From Micavibrio sp. UBA6212 (GTDB lineage Bacteria > Pseudomonadota > Alphaproteobacteria > Micavibrionales > Micavibrionaceae), in NCBI GenBank assembly GCA_002421905.1, contig DISK01000004.1, forward strand, positions 40,988 to 104,987: DNA of 64,000 bases, given 5' to 3'. Below, piece by piece: positions 27,296-34,797 of the stretch. Position 1 is the first letter of the stretch. Every line of letters starts with the position of its first letter. The notes under the pieces are model-generated. The model was not told where the DNA came from and searched no databases. It saw only the letters and a program-made list of their open reading frames with translations. A program made the position numbers and the translations under genes.

Positions 27296-28129
27296 ATGGT
27301 TTCCGTATATGACACGACATCAACGTCGTCCACCAGCTTTATAAATCGCAATGATCGCGCGCAAAGCCAATCCAATACAAGCCTTGCCAGTGGCAAGAAA
27401 ATCAACAAGGCATCCGATGATGCGGCAAGCCTGGCGATTTCGGCGTTATTGTCATCAGACGTCTCGACTTTGAAACAATCCGCAACCAATCTGGTTCAAG
27501 GAACGGCACTGCTTCAAACCGCAGATGGCGCATTGGAACAGGCTGGAAATATTCTGGAGAGAATGAGATCATTGTCATCACAGGCAAGTTCCGCAGGGCT
27601 GGATACAGGGTCACAAAATGCGGTCAACGATGAATATCAAAGCTTGGCCGGAGAGTTGAATAGTCTGGCGTCTGACACCAGTTTTAATGGAAGAAATCTG
27701 GTGGATGGGACGTTCAGCCAGACTTTCCAATCCGGAACAGATGGAGCCACAACGCTGCAAGCCGATTTGACAGGTGTGGATTTGTCTGTCACGGGTCTGG
27801 GGTTGAGCGCCGCTTTTGGTGCAAACATCAACGCGCTTTCTACCCAAAGCTCAGCACAGGCGACAACCGCAGAAATTGATAACGCAATCAGCAATCTGGC
27901 GAATTACAGATCACAAGTAGGAGCTTTGCAATCAAGCTTCTCGACCCAAGGGGAAGTCGTCGAGACAACAATCGAGAACACGCAGTCAGCAAATTCGGCG
28001 CTCTCGGATGTTGATATCGGGAAGGCTGCAACAGATTTCAAAAATTCTGATGTGCTAACCCAGTTGTCAATGGCCTCGGCGGCCCAAGGGCATAAAATCC
28101 AGTCTTCGCTGTTACAATTGGTCAGATAG
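27296..28129 (+). CDS. Flagellin
   Basis: The structural subunit of the flagellar filament, exported through the flagellar apparatus. At 277 residues it is short. The N-terminal D0/D1 domain is clear (SNTSLASGKKINKASDDAAS, QTADGALEQAGNILERMRSL, QNAVNDEYQSLAGELN), as is the C-terminal D1/D0 (EIDNAISNLANYRSQVGALQ, ENTQSANSALSDVDIGKA). The variable surface region between (about residues 135-195) is small. The ATG at 27296 follows GGAGCAGGG. No other flagellar gene is present, so the filament gene stands apart from the export and hook genes. Confidence 0.93.
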   Translation: MVSVYDTTSTSSTSFINRNDRAQSQSNTSLASGKKINKASDDAASLAISALLSSDVSTLKQSATNLVQGTALLQTADGALEQAGNILERMRSLSSQASSAGLDTGSQNAVNDEYQSLAGELNSLASDTSFNGRNLVDGTFSQTFQSGTDGATTLQADLTGVDLSVTGLGLSAAFGANINALSTQSSAQATTAEIDNAISNLANYRSQVGALQSSFSTQGEVVETTIENTQSANSALSDVDIGKAATDFKNSDVLTQLSMASAAQGHKIQSSLLQLVR

Positions 28130-28262
28130 AATCTTTTAGGTGAGGGTGATCTGTATCACATTTACAAATACTCTGCGTTCTCTGCGGACTCTGTAGTTAG
28201 AAATGCGATTCGTGGAATTCGGAATATTCTGATTGAGCTACTTGTTATCCGGACTTTTGTAT

Positions 28263-28292
28263 CTGGATTGCTTCGTGTTTACTCGCAATGAC
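28263..28292 (-). repeat. Dispersed repeat, CGTCATTGCGAG type, copy 4
   Basis: On the minus strand, TGTCATTGCGAGTAAACACG then AAGCAATCCAG. It is slightly degenerate and lies in the 307-base gap between flagellin and topA. Confidence 0.7.
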
Positions 28293-28303
28293 AAGAACAC
28301 CCC

Positions 28304-28387
28304 CACCCTGACCCTCCCCCCCTCAAGGGGGAGGGAAATAAGGGAATAAGTCCTCTCCCTTGAGGGGGGAGGATTTAGGTGAGGGTG
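28304..28387. repeat. Inverted repeat pair rich in CCCTC/GAGGG
   Basis: Two arms in opposite orientation, 28304-28335 and 28352-28387, each containing a hairpin (CCTCCCCC...GGGGGAGG and CCTCTCCC...GGGGGGAGG). The ends CACCCTGACCC and GGTGAGGGTG match. A half copy (TTAGGTGAGGGTGAT) also lies at 28137-28151. The pattern resembles dispersed intergenic palindromes known from many bacterial genomes. Confidence 0.75.
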
Positions 28388-28420
28388 ATACATCCCCGTT
28401 TTCTGTGAACTCTGTGTGAG

Positions 28421-28452
28421 GAAAAAATAAAGGCTGCTATTCAGCAGCCTTT
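28421..28452. terminator. Terminator of the pyrB-topA operon
   Basis: AAAGGCTGCT and AGCAGCCTTT form a perfect 10-bp stem on the loop ATTC. On the minus strand the hairpin contains the topA stop codon and is followed by ATTTTTTC. On the plus strand it is followed by TTTTTT, so it may work both ways. Confidence 0.8.
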
Positions 28453-30965
28453 TTTGGTGTTGTCTTCTTAGGCGCGTCTTTCTTGGCCGGAGCTTTTTTA
28501 GGAGCCGCAGCCTTCTTTGCCGCTGGCTTTTTCGCAGCGGTTTTTTTCGCAGCAGGCTTTTTGGCAGGGGCCTTTTTCTCTGCCGCCTTTTTAACCGGAC
28601 GAACTTTCTTCTCGCCGATCTGGGCACAGAGTTCAACCGCACGATTCATGCCAATGGTCAAAACATCTTCATCTTTCGGAATCGATTTGAACCGGTTTTG
28701 GTATTTGATATAGGGGCCGAACCGCCCGATGCCGGCTTCAATCTTTTCGCCGGTTTCCGGATGGGTGCCGATCAGGCGGGGCAGAGCCAACAAGCTCAAA
28801 GCGGAGTCCAAGGTCATTTGATCAAGAGGCAAGCCGCGCGGAATTCCCTGACGTTTTGGTTTGTCTTTTTTGTCGGTTGAATCTTCCGGCACGTCGATCT
28901 GGACATAAGGACCATAAGGGCCTTTACGCAAAGACACGGTGCGACCTGTCCCTGGATCATTGCCCAGAATTTTCGGTTCATTGCCGAGGGCTGCGCCGGA
29001 ATTGGCATCTTCCAGAGCTTCGCCCGTCTGGACAACCAATGGTCTTGTGTGTTTGCAATCCGGATAATTGGAACAACCGATAAAGGCTCCGTATTTTCCG
29101 ACTTTCAAAGACAGCCGACCTGCTTCACAGGCTGGACATTTGCGCGGGTCAGGATTTTCTTTTGTAACAGGGAAGAAGTGGGGGCCCAACTCTTCATCCA
29201 AAGCATCCAGTACCAACGTAATGGTTAGATCTTTTGTATCATCGACCGCGGCTTTGAAACCGACCCAGAATTGACGCAAAGCTTCTTTCCACAAAACATG
29301 ACCGCTTGATATGGCGTCCAGCTCGTCTTCAAGATTGGCTGTAAAATCATAATCGACATATTTTTCAAAGAATTTTTTAAGAAAGGAGGTCACCAGACGT
29401 CCGCGATCCCCGGGGATAAAGCGGCGTTTGTCAATCGTTACATAATTACGGTCTTGCAATACTTGAATGATGGATGCATAGGTCGATGGACGACCGATCC
29501 CCATTTCTTCGAGCTTTTTAACAAGGGAAGCTTCCGAATAACGTGGCGGCGGTTGTGTGAAATGTTGTTCGGGCAAGACCTCTTGAGTCCTGAGCGGCAT
29601 ACCTTCTTTAAGGGGAGGTAACAGGCGCGTATCGTCATTGTCATCGCCGTCATTCAGATCATCGTCAGTGCCTTCTCTATACAGAGTAAGGAACCCGTCA
29701 AAGGCAATCACCGAACCATTGGCACGCAGAATCACATCATCAGTGCCATCTGATAAATCGGCACTGACCTGATCGAGAACAGCACTTTCCATCTGGGAAG
29801 CAAGGGTGCGTTTCCAGATCAAATCGTAAAGGGCTGCTTGACGGTCATCCAGATAGCGGCGCATCTCTTCAGGGCGGCGTGAGAGGTCGGTCGGACGAAT
29901 AGCTTCGTGAGCCTCTTGGGCATTTTTGGCTTTGCTTTTATATAGGCGTGGCGCATCCGGCAGATATTTCTGGCCGTAATCGCTCGTTATTTGGTTGCGG
30001 CATTGGGAAATTGCATCGTCGGAAAGGGTAATCCCGTCAGTCCGCATATAGGTAATCAGACCAACTGTTTCTCCGCCAATATCAACACCTTCGTAAAGCT
30101 GTTGGGCAAGGCGCATGGTCTGGCTGGCGGTCAGGCGCAGTTTGCGTGAAGCCTCCATTTGGAGGCTCGAGGTAATAAAGGGAGGATAGGGGTTGCGGCG
30201 AACCTGCTTCTTCTCGACCTTCTGGACAGTCAGCTTTTTATTCAGGATGCGCTTAACGGCAGCTTGTGCATCGGCTTCTGTTGGAATATCCAGCTTATCA
30301 AGTTTGTTGCCTGCCAAATGGGTGAGCCGCGCCGTAAAGGTCGCGCCGTCACCGGTCTGCATACGGGTTTGGATACTCCAGTATTCCTGCGCGTTAAACG
30401 CTTCGATCTCGGACTCTCGCTCACAAATCAGGCGCAGCGCAACCGACTGTACGCGGCCTGCCGATCGTGATCCGGGCAGCTTGCGCCACAAGACAGGAGA
30501 TAAAGTAAAGCCGACCAAAAAGTCGAGCGCACGGCGAGCCAGATAGGCGTCAATCAATGGTTTGTCGAGGGTGCGGGGTTTTTCAAAAGCAGCCTTGATC
30601 GCATTTTTGGTGATTTCATTAAAGGTCACACGTTTTAACTCTTTTCCGGCCAGCAGATTTTTTTCTTCCAGAATTTGCTGGATGTGCCATGAAATGGCCT
30701 CTCCCTCGCGGTCAGGGTCAGTACAAAGATAGACAGTGTGGGCTGTTTTAACAGCGGTCGAGATGTCCTTGATGGTCTTGGCGGCACGGTCGGAAAGCTC
30801 CCACCGCATGCTGAAATCTTCATCGGGGTTGACGGCGCCATCTTTGGCGACCAGATCGCGGACATGCCCGAACGAGGCCAGAACATAGTAATCCTTACCC
30901 AGATACTTATTGATGGTCTTGGCTTTTGCCGGAGACTCAACAATGACGACATTCGGTGCTGACAT
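28437..30965 (-). CDS. topA: DNA topoisomerase I
   Basis: The type IA topoisomerase that relaxes negative supercoils. It has 842 residues: N-terminal Toprim (VVIVESPAKAKTINKYLG, DPDREGEAISWH), the gate domains with the active tyrosine in GLITYMRTDG (about residue 305), one four-cysteine zinc motif (CPACEAGRL...GCSNYPDC, about residues 610-640) and two further degenerate C-terminal repeats (TGRTVSLRKGPYGPYVQID; GEKIEAGIGRFGPYIKYQ). The last 55 residues are a histone H1-like Lys/Ala/Pro tail. CGAGG precedes the ATG. It is the last gene of the pyrB-plsY-dprA-topA operon, 12 bases after dprA. Confidence 0.97.
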   Translation of the reverse strand: MSAPNVVIVESPAKAKTINKYLGKDYYVLASFGHVRDLVAKDGAVNPDEDFSMRWELSDRAAKTIKDISTAVKTAHTVYLCTDPDREGEAISWHIQQILEEKNLLAGKELKRVTFNEITKNAIKAAFEKPRTLDKPLIDAYLARRALDFLVGFTLSPVLWRKLPGSRSAGRVQSVALRLICERESEIEAFNAQEYWSIQTRMQTGDGATFTARLTHLAGNKLDKLDIPTEADAQAAVKRILNKKLTVQKVEKKQVRRNPYPPFITSSLQMEASRKLRLTASQTMRLAQQLYEGVDIGGETVGLITYMRTDGITLSDDAISQCRNQITSDYGQKYLPDAPRLYKSKAKNAQEAHEAIRPTDLSRRPEEMRRYLDDRQAALYDLIWKRTLASQMESAVLDQVSADLSDGTDDVILRANGSVIAFDGFLTLYREGTDDDLNDGDDNDDTRLLPPLKEGMPLRTQEVLPEQHFTQPPPRYSEASLVKKLEEMGIGRPSTYASIIQVLQDRNYVTIDKRRFIPGDRGRLVTSFLKKFFEKYVDYDFTANLEDELDAISSGHVLWKEALRQFWVGFKAAVDDTKDLTITLVLDALDEELGPHFFPVTKENPDPRKCPACEAGRLSLKVGKYGAFIGCSNYPDCKHTRPLVVQTGEALEDANSGAALGNEPKILGNDPGTGRTVSLRKGPYGPYVQIDVPEDSTDKKDKPKRQGIPRGLPLDQMTLDSALSLLALPRLIGTHPETGEKIEAGIGRFGPYIKYQNRFKSIPKDEDVLTIGMNRAVELCAQIGEKKVRPVKKAAEKKAPAKKPAAKKTAAKKPAAKKAAAPKKAPAKKDAPKKTTPKKAAE

Positions 30966-30977
30966 ATATATACCTCG

Positions 30978-32078
30978 TTATTTCGCCAAACAAATTCTGT
31001 TACCCGGAAGGCGAAAAATGGTGCCATCCAGCTCCATTTCCAACAACAGCCCTTGTACCTCTGCACTCTTCAAATGGCACGTCCGGATGATTTCGTCAAC
31101 TCCAACGGGTGTTGTGGACAGTTCCGGTAATATGACATCTCGAATATTTGCCGATGGAAACTCTATAATTTCTGCGCTATCCGACAATCCGGCAAGGCCT
31201 TGCAGGCTGGTCTGGCGTTGCACATGCTCTTTCAGAAAAGATTGAACAGCCTCGATAACATCAGCTGCATGACGAACCATTGTCGCCCCATCACGGATCA
31301 GCGCATTGGTTCCTTCTGATCGCGGATCGGATGGAAACCCAGGAACGGCCATGACATCACGACCCTGTTCGGCGGCCATCCGCGCAGTAATCAGCGAACC
31401 GGAGCGGAAATTGGCTTCGACCACCACTGTGCCTTCGGATAAGCCCGATACAATTCTATTTCTTTTCGGGAAATGCTGGGCAAGAGGTTGCATACCCAGC
31501 GCGCATTCAGATATGACCGCCCCATTCTCGCAAATCTTCTTGTACAGGTCGGTATTTTCTTTCGGATAGATAATATCAACGCCACCTGCCACCACAGCAA
31601 CCGTACCCGTTGGTAAAGACCCTTCATGCGCTGCGGTATCAATGCCGCGTGCCAAACCGGATATGACAGCAAAATCAGCCTCACCCAAATCGCGAGCCAT
31701 TTTACTGGCAAGCTTGCGGGCATTGAGGGACGCATTGCGTGATCCGACAATGGCTACTGATTGTTTTTGCAAAAGGTCAAGATTGCCAATAACACTCAAG
31801 ACAGCCGGAGCATCTTCAATCGCAGATAAGGACAGGGGATAATGGTCGTCTCCGGCAAAGATCATTTGCCCACCGAGCTTTTCCAGCGCGTCTATTTCAC
31901 GTTCGGCATCTGCGCGTGACGCAACAGAAACCTGTTTTGTTTTAACAATATGGGGCAGGGCTGCAATCGCTTCGGAAGCTGATCCGTATTTTTGCATCAA
32001 ACGATGAAACGTAATTGGCCCCACGCTTTCGGTGCGGTATAACCTGAGCTGGTCAATCTGTTCCGCACCAATATTCAT
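30978..32078 (-). CDS. dprA: DNA-processing protein DprA
   Basis: DprA loads RecA on incoming single-stranded DNA during natural transformation. The 366-residue protein has an N-terminal SAM-like helical part (LYRTESVGPITFHRLMQKYG), the Rossmann-like core with VAIVGSRNASLNARKLA, ISGLARGIDTAAHEGSL, TVAVVAGGVDIIYPKEN and FPKRNRIVSGLSEGTVVVEA, and a C-terminal winged-helix-like end (TTPVGVDEIIRTCHL). Its start overlaps the plsY stop by four bases. Transformation requires other genes not seen here, apart from the pilus-like locus nearby. Confidence 0.95.
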   Translation of the reverse strand: MNIGAEQIDQLRLYRTESVGPITFHRLMQKYGSASEAIAALPHIVKTKQVSVASRADAEREIDALEKLGGQMIFAGDDHYPLSLSAIEDAPAVLSVIGNLDLLQKQSVAIVGSRNASLNARKLASKMARDLGEADFAVISGLARGIDTAAHEGSLPTGTVAVVAGGVDIIYPKENTDLYKKICENGAVISECALGMQPLAQHFPKRNRIVSGLSEGTVVVEANFRSGSLITARMAAEQGRDVMAVPGFPSDPRSEGTNALIRDGATMVRHAADVIEAVQSFLKEHVQRQTSLQGLAGLSDSAEIIEFPSANIRDVILPELSTTPVGVDEIIRTCHLKSAEVQGLLLEMELDGTIFRLPGNRICLAK

Positions 32079-32704
32079 TTGGGCTCGCTCTTTTTCTTGA
32101 GGGTGATTTTAGGTTCTTCCCCCTTCATCAAACGCTCGATATTGGCGCGGTGGCGCATCCATCCGAGGGCAGAAATCAATGTCACCAGATAAAGCTGTTT
32201 CGGGTCACCAAACCACGCCACAAAGAAAGGTGCCGCCCCCAAAGCCAACAAAGCCGAAAGCGAAGAAATGCGGCTGATAACGGCAGTAATCAGCCATGTG
32301 GCACAACACGCCAGTCCGACGGGCCATGACAGGGCAAGAAAGGTTCCCAGTGTTGTGGCGACACCTTTACCACCTTTGAATTTTAACCAGACCGGAAAAT
32401 TATGCCCGACAATGGCCCCTAAGGCTGCACCGAACATGGCATGTTTATCAAGCAAGGCAGCGGCGACCAGAACGGCGATAAAACCTTTGCTGCTATCAAG
32501 CAGGACAGTCAGGGCGGCAAGTTTTTTATTACCAGTCCTTAATACATTGGTGGCGCCGATATTGCCGGATCCAATTTTGCGAATGTCGCCGTATCCGAAG
32601 GCCACACATAAGACCAGACCAAAAGGAATGGCGCCGAAAAGATATCCGCCGATAAAACCCAGCAGACCGTTTAATTGGATGTGATTGAGTATCGCGTCGA
32701 TCAT
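32075..32704 (-). CDS. plsY: Glycerol-3-phosphate acyltransferase PlsY
   Basis: An inner-membrane enzyme that moves an acyl group from acyl-phosphate to glycerol-3-phosphate, the first step of phospholipid synthesis. The 209-residue protein has about five membrane helices and the three PlsY signatures: GSGNIGATNVLRTG, GHNFPVWLKFKGGKGVAT and the C-terminal WMRHRANIERLMKGEEPKI. It overlaps pyrB by four bases upstream and dprA by four bases downstream, so translation of the three is coupled. Confidence 0.96.
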   Translation of the reverse strand: MIDAILNHIQLNGLLGFIGGYLFGAIPFGLVLCVAFGYGDIRKIGSGNIGATNVLRTGNKKLAALTVLLDSSKGFIAVLVAAALLDKHAMFGAALGAIVGHNFPVWLKFKGGKGVATTLGTFLALSWPVGLACCATWLITAVISRISSLSALLALGAAPFFVAWFGDPKQLYLVTLISALGWMRHRANIERLMKGEEPKITLKKKSEPK

Positions 32705-33624
32705 TTTTGACCTACCAATAAATCAAGGACAGCCATCCGCACAGGGACACCATTTGCACCTTGCTGGAAGATAACGCTCTGTCTTGGGTCATCTGCGACA
32801 TCGTCGGCAATTTCGACTCCACGGTTCATCGGGCCCGGATGCATGACGATGGCGTCTGGTTTTGCCAGCGCCAGACGACTTTGCGTCAGGCCATATGCGT
32901 GGAAGTAGGAGGTATCATTCGGAACGGCGGAAGCGTCCATGCGCTCTTTCTGGATACGCAACGTCATGACAACATCACAGTCTGGAAGACCGTCCTCAAG
33001 TGTTTCAAATAGAGTGACTCCCTCGGGAGTTTTCTGCGGTTGTAAATTTTTTGGTGCAATCAGGTGAACAGTTGCCCCCATTTTGGTCAGAAGAGGGACG
33101 TTTGATCCGGCAACGCGACTATGAGCCAGATCACCGATAATGGCGACCTTGACGCCCTCAAGACGACCTTTGGATTCGCGTATGGTGAACGCATCAAGCA
33201 AAGCCTGTGTCGGGTGCTCGCGGTAACTGTCTCCTGCGTTAATCACCGGACAATCGACAAGTCCGGCCACATAATTCGGAGCATTATATTCATGGTGGCG
33301 GATCACAATCGCATCAGGGTGATACCCGTTCAGATAACGCAACGTATCGCTGAATGTCTCGCCCTTCTGGGCAGACGATATTTTTTCGTCCCAATTCATC
33401 AGGTTGGCGCCCAAACGGTGAGCCGCCATTTCAAATGAATTTCTGGTGCGAGTGGAGTTCTCGGTAAATAAAGTCAAAACGACTTTATGTTCCAGTGTGC
33501 GGGGAACGGATTGATTTTTCAAAGCCTGTTTGAAAAAAGAAGCACGATCCAGAATTGTCGTAATATCATCGGTGCTGAGTGGCGCGATGTCACATAGATG
33601 GGAAACAGAAATTTTACGGGTCAT
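32701..33624 (-). CDS. pyrB: Aspartate carbamoyltransferase catalytic subunit
   Basis: Joins carbamoyl phosphate and aspartate in pyrimidine synthesis. The 307-residue chain shows the carbamoyl-phosphate site FTENSTRTRNSFE (about residues 53-65), VIRHHEYNAPNYVAG, NAGDSYREHPTQALLDAFTI and VMHPGPMNRGVEI, with the aspartate-site loop near MTLRIQKERM. No regulatory subunit (pyrI) is near. It is the first gene of the operon. The dihydroorotase gene pyrC, which often follows pyrB in alphaproteobacteria, is absent: plsY overlaps it instead. Confidence 0.97.
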   Translation of the reverse strand: MTRKISVSHLCDIAPLSTDDITTILDRASFFKQALKNQSVPRTLEHKVVLTLFTENSTRTRNSFEMAAHRLGANLMNWDEKISSAQKGETFSDTLRYLNGYHPDAIVIRHHEYNAPNYVAGLVDCPVINAGDSYREHPTQALLDAFTIRESKGRLEGVKVAIIGDLAHSRVAGSNVPLLTKMGATVHLIAPKNLQPQKTPEGVTLFETLEDGLPDCDVVMTLRIQKERMDASAVPNDTSYFHAYGLTQSRLALAKPDAIVMHPGPMNRGVEIADDVADDPRQSVIFQQGANGVPVRMAVLDLLVGQK

Positions 33625-33705
33625 AAAAAACGCTTATGACTCATTTTAAGGGATCTTGTCCAGTCTTCATCCATCTTGGACAGGAATATGACCACAATTT
33701 ATTGC

Positions 33706-34218
33706 TTATTCCATAACGTAATTGGCGTATTGCCATATGCCAATTACCAGAATACCAAGACAAAAACCGGGCCCTGCCGGAATCATAAGACGGTTAAGAT
33801 TTGGGCGGCTCTTTTCCTTAATGCCGCGATAAACGGCGACAATAATCCCGTGGATCAGGCCTGCAAAGGCACCGAGCGTCATGGCCATAATAACACCCTC
33901 AACGCCAAGCCATAGCCCTGCAGCCCCTAACAGCTTGACATCACCCAGACCCAAAGTGTCTTGTTTATAATAATAATTCCCGCCCATCCTGATAAGATAA
34001 AGGAGTCCTGCACCGGCTGCCGCGCCAAAAAACAAACCGGAGGGCGGCATGAAAAAGAAGGAGGTGCTGGCGTGAAAGGTTATGCCAAGAATTGCTAATA
34101 TAAGGTTGAGCCAGTCCGGCAGAATCCATGTTCTGAAATCAATAACCGAAAGGGTTATGAGTGTCAGGAGGGAGGCAATTGAGCAAAAGGCGGGAAGATA
34201 ATTGAGAAATATATCCAT
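33706..34218 (-). CDS. Prepilin peptidase (A24), short form
   Basis: An inner-membrane aspartic peptidase that cleaves prepilin leader peptides. It has 170 residues and about five or six hydrophobic helices. The two catalytic aspartates are visible: the first in VIDFRTWILPDWLN and the second in LGLGDVKLLGAAG (the GxGDxK motif). The N-terminal methylase domain of PilD is missing, so this is the short form seen in Tad and some IVb systems. GGAA precedes the ATG at 34218; upstream Met codons (34251, 34236) are possible. It is divergent from the pilus-like operon, and that context suggests it processes that system's subunits. Confidence 0.88.
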   Translation of the reverse strand: MDIFLNYLPAFCSIASLLTLITLSVIDFRTWILPDWLNLILAILGITFHASTSFFFMPPSGLFFGAAAGAGLLYLIRMGGNYYYKQDTLGLGDVKLLGAAGLWLGVEGVIMAMTLGAFAGLIHGIIVAVYRGIKEKSRPNLNRLMIPAGPGFCLGILVIGIWQYANYVME

Positions 34219-34382
34219 AACAATTCCATGTGGTGTCATATATAAGATCATACTATGCTTGCGTACATAAGTTAAGTCTATGATTGCATAACACTTATCT
34301 TTGTTTTACCCTTCACGGATGCGTGCATTTTATGCGCGACTTGATTCGTTCATCTTATATCTCAAAAGTTTTGCACCCAGCT

Positions 34383-34763
34383 ATGCCTCAAACTAGAAAA
34401 ATATTAGTCGTTGAAGATAATGATTTCGTGAGAATGCAAATTGTCAGATATCTGGTTGATGCTGGATACGAAGTTATTGAGGCAATAGACGGCTCTTCTG
34501 CTCAGGAAGTCCTGTCTTCTCAGGTGGCCCTGATTGTATTGGACGTTCGTATGACCCCGATTGACGGTTTTGAATTTATCAAGATCGTACGGGGACGGGA
34601 TACACGCATACCAATTATACTAGTAACAGGGGATCAAAACCCGGGCTTGTTGAACGAAGCCAGTAAATGGAATGTCAGTGCCGTGCTTATGAAGCCGGTG
34701 CACAAGGATCGTCTGGTGAAAATGGTGGAGCGTGCCATAGGTCAAACTGAGAAAGTCAGATAG
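34383..34763 (+). CDS. CheY-like single-domain response regulator
   Basis: A receiver domain with no output domain, 126 residues from the chosen start. The acidic pocket is VVEDND, the phospho-acceptor is the aspartate of LIVLDVRM, and the switch residues are Thr in ILVTGDQ and Lys in LMKPVHKDRL. No ribosome site is obvious: ATG 34332 and the open frame to 34284 are alternatives with extra residues. No histidine kinase is adjacent. It lies 34 bases before the secretin gene and may share its transcript, which suggests control of that system. Confidence 0.85.
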   Translation: MPQTRKILVVEDNDFVRMQIVRYLVDAGYEVIEAIDGSSAQEVLSSQVALIVLDVRMTPIDGFEFIKIVRGRDTRIPIILVTGDQNPGLLNEASKWNVSAVLMKPVHKDRLVKMVERAIGQTEKVR

Positions 34764-34797
34764 AAAAAATTAAGTTGGGAATAAAGCGGAAATTAAC

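Noticed and set aside
28470..28620. Short tandem repeats that could suggest a CRISPR array
   Set aside because: They encode the Lys/Ala/Pro tail of TopA; repeats are irregular and without spacers.
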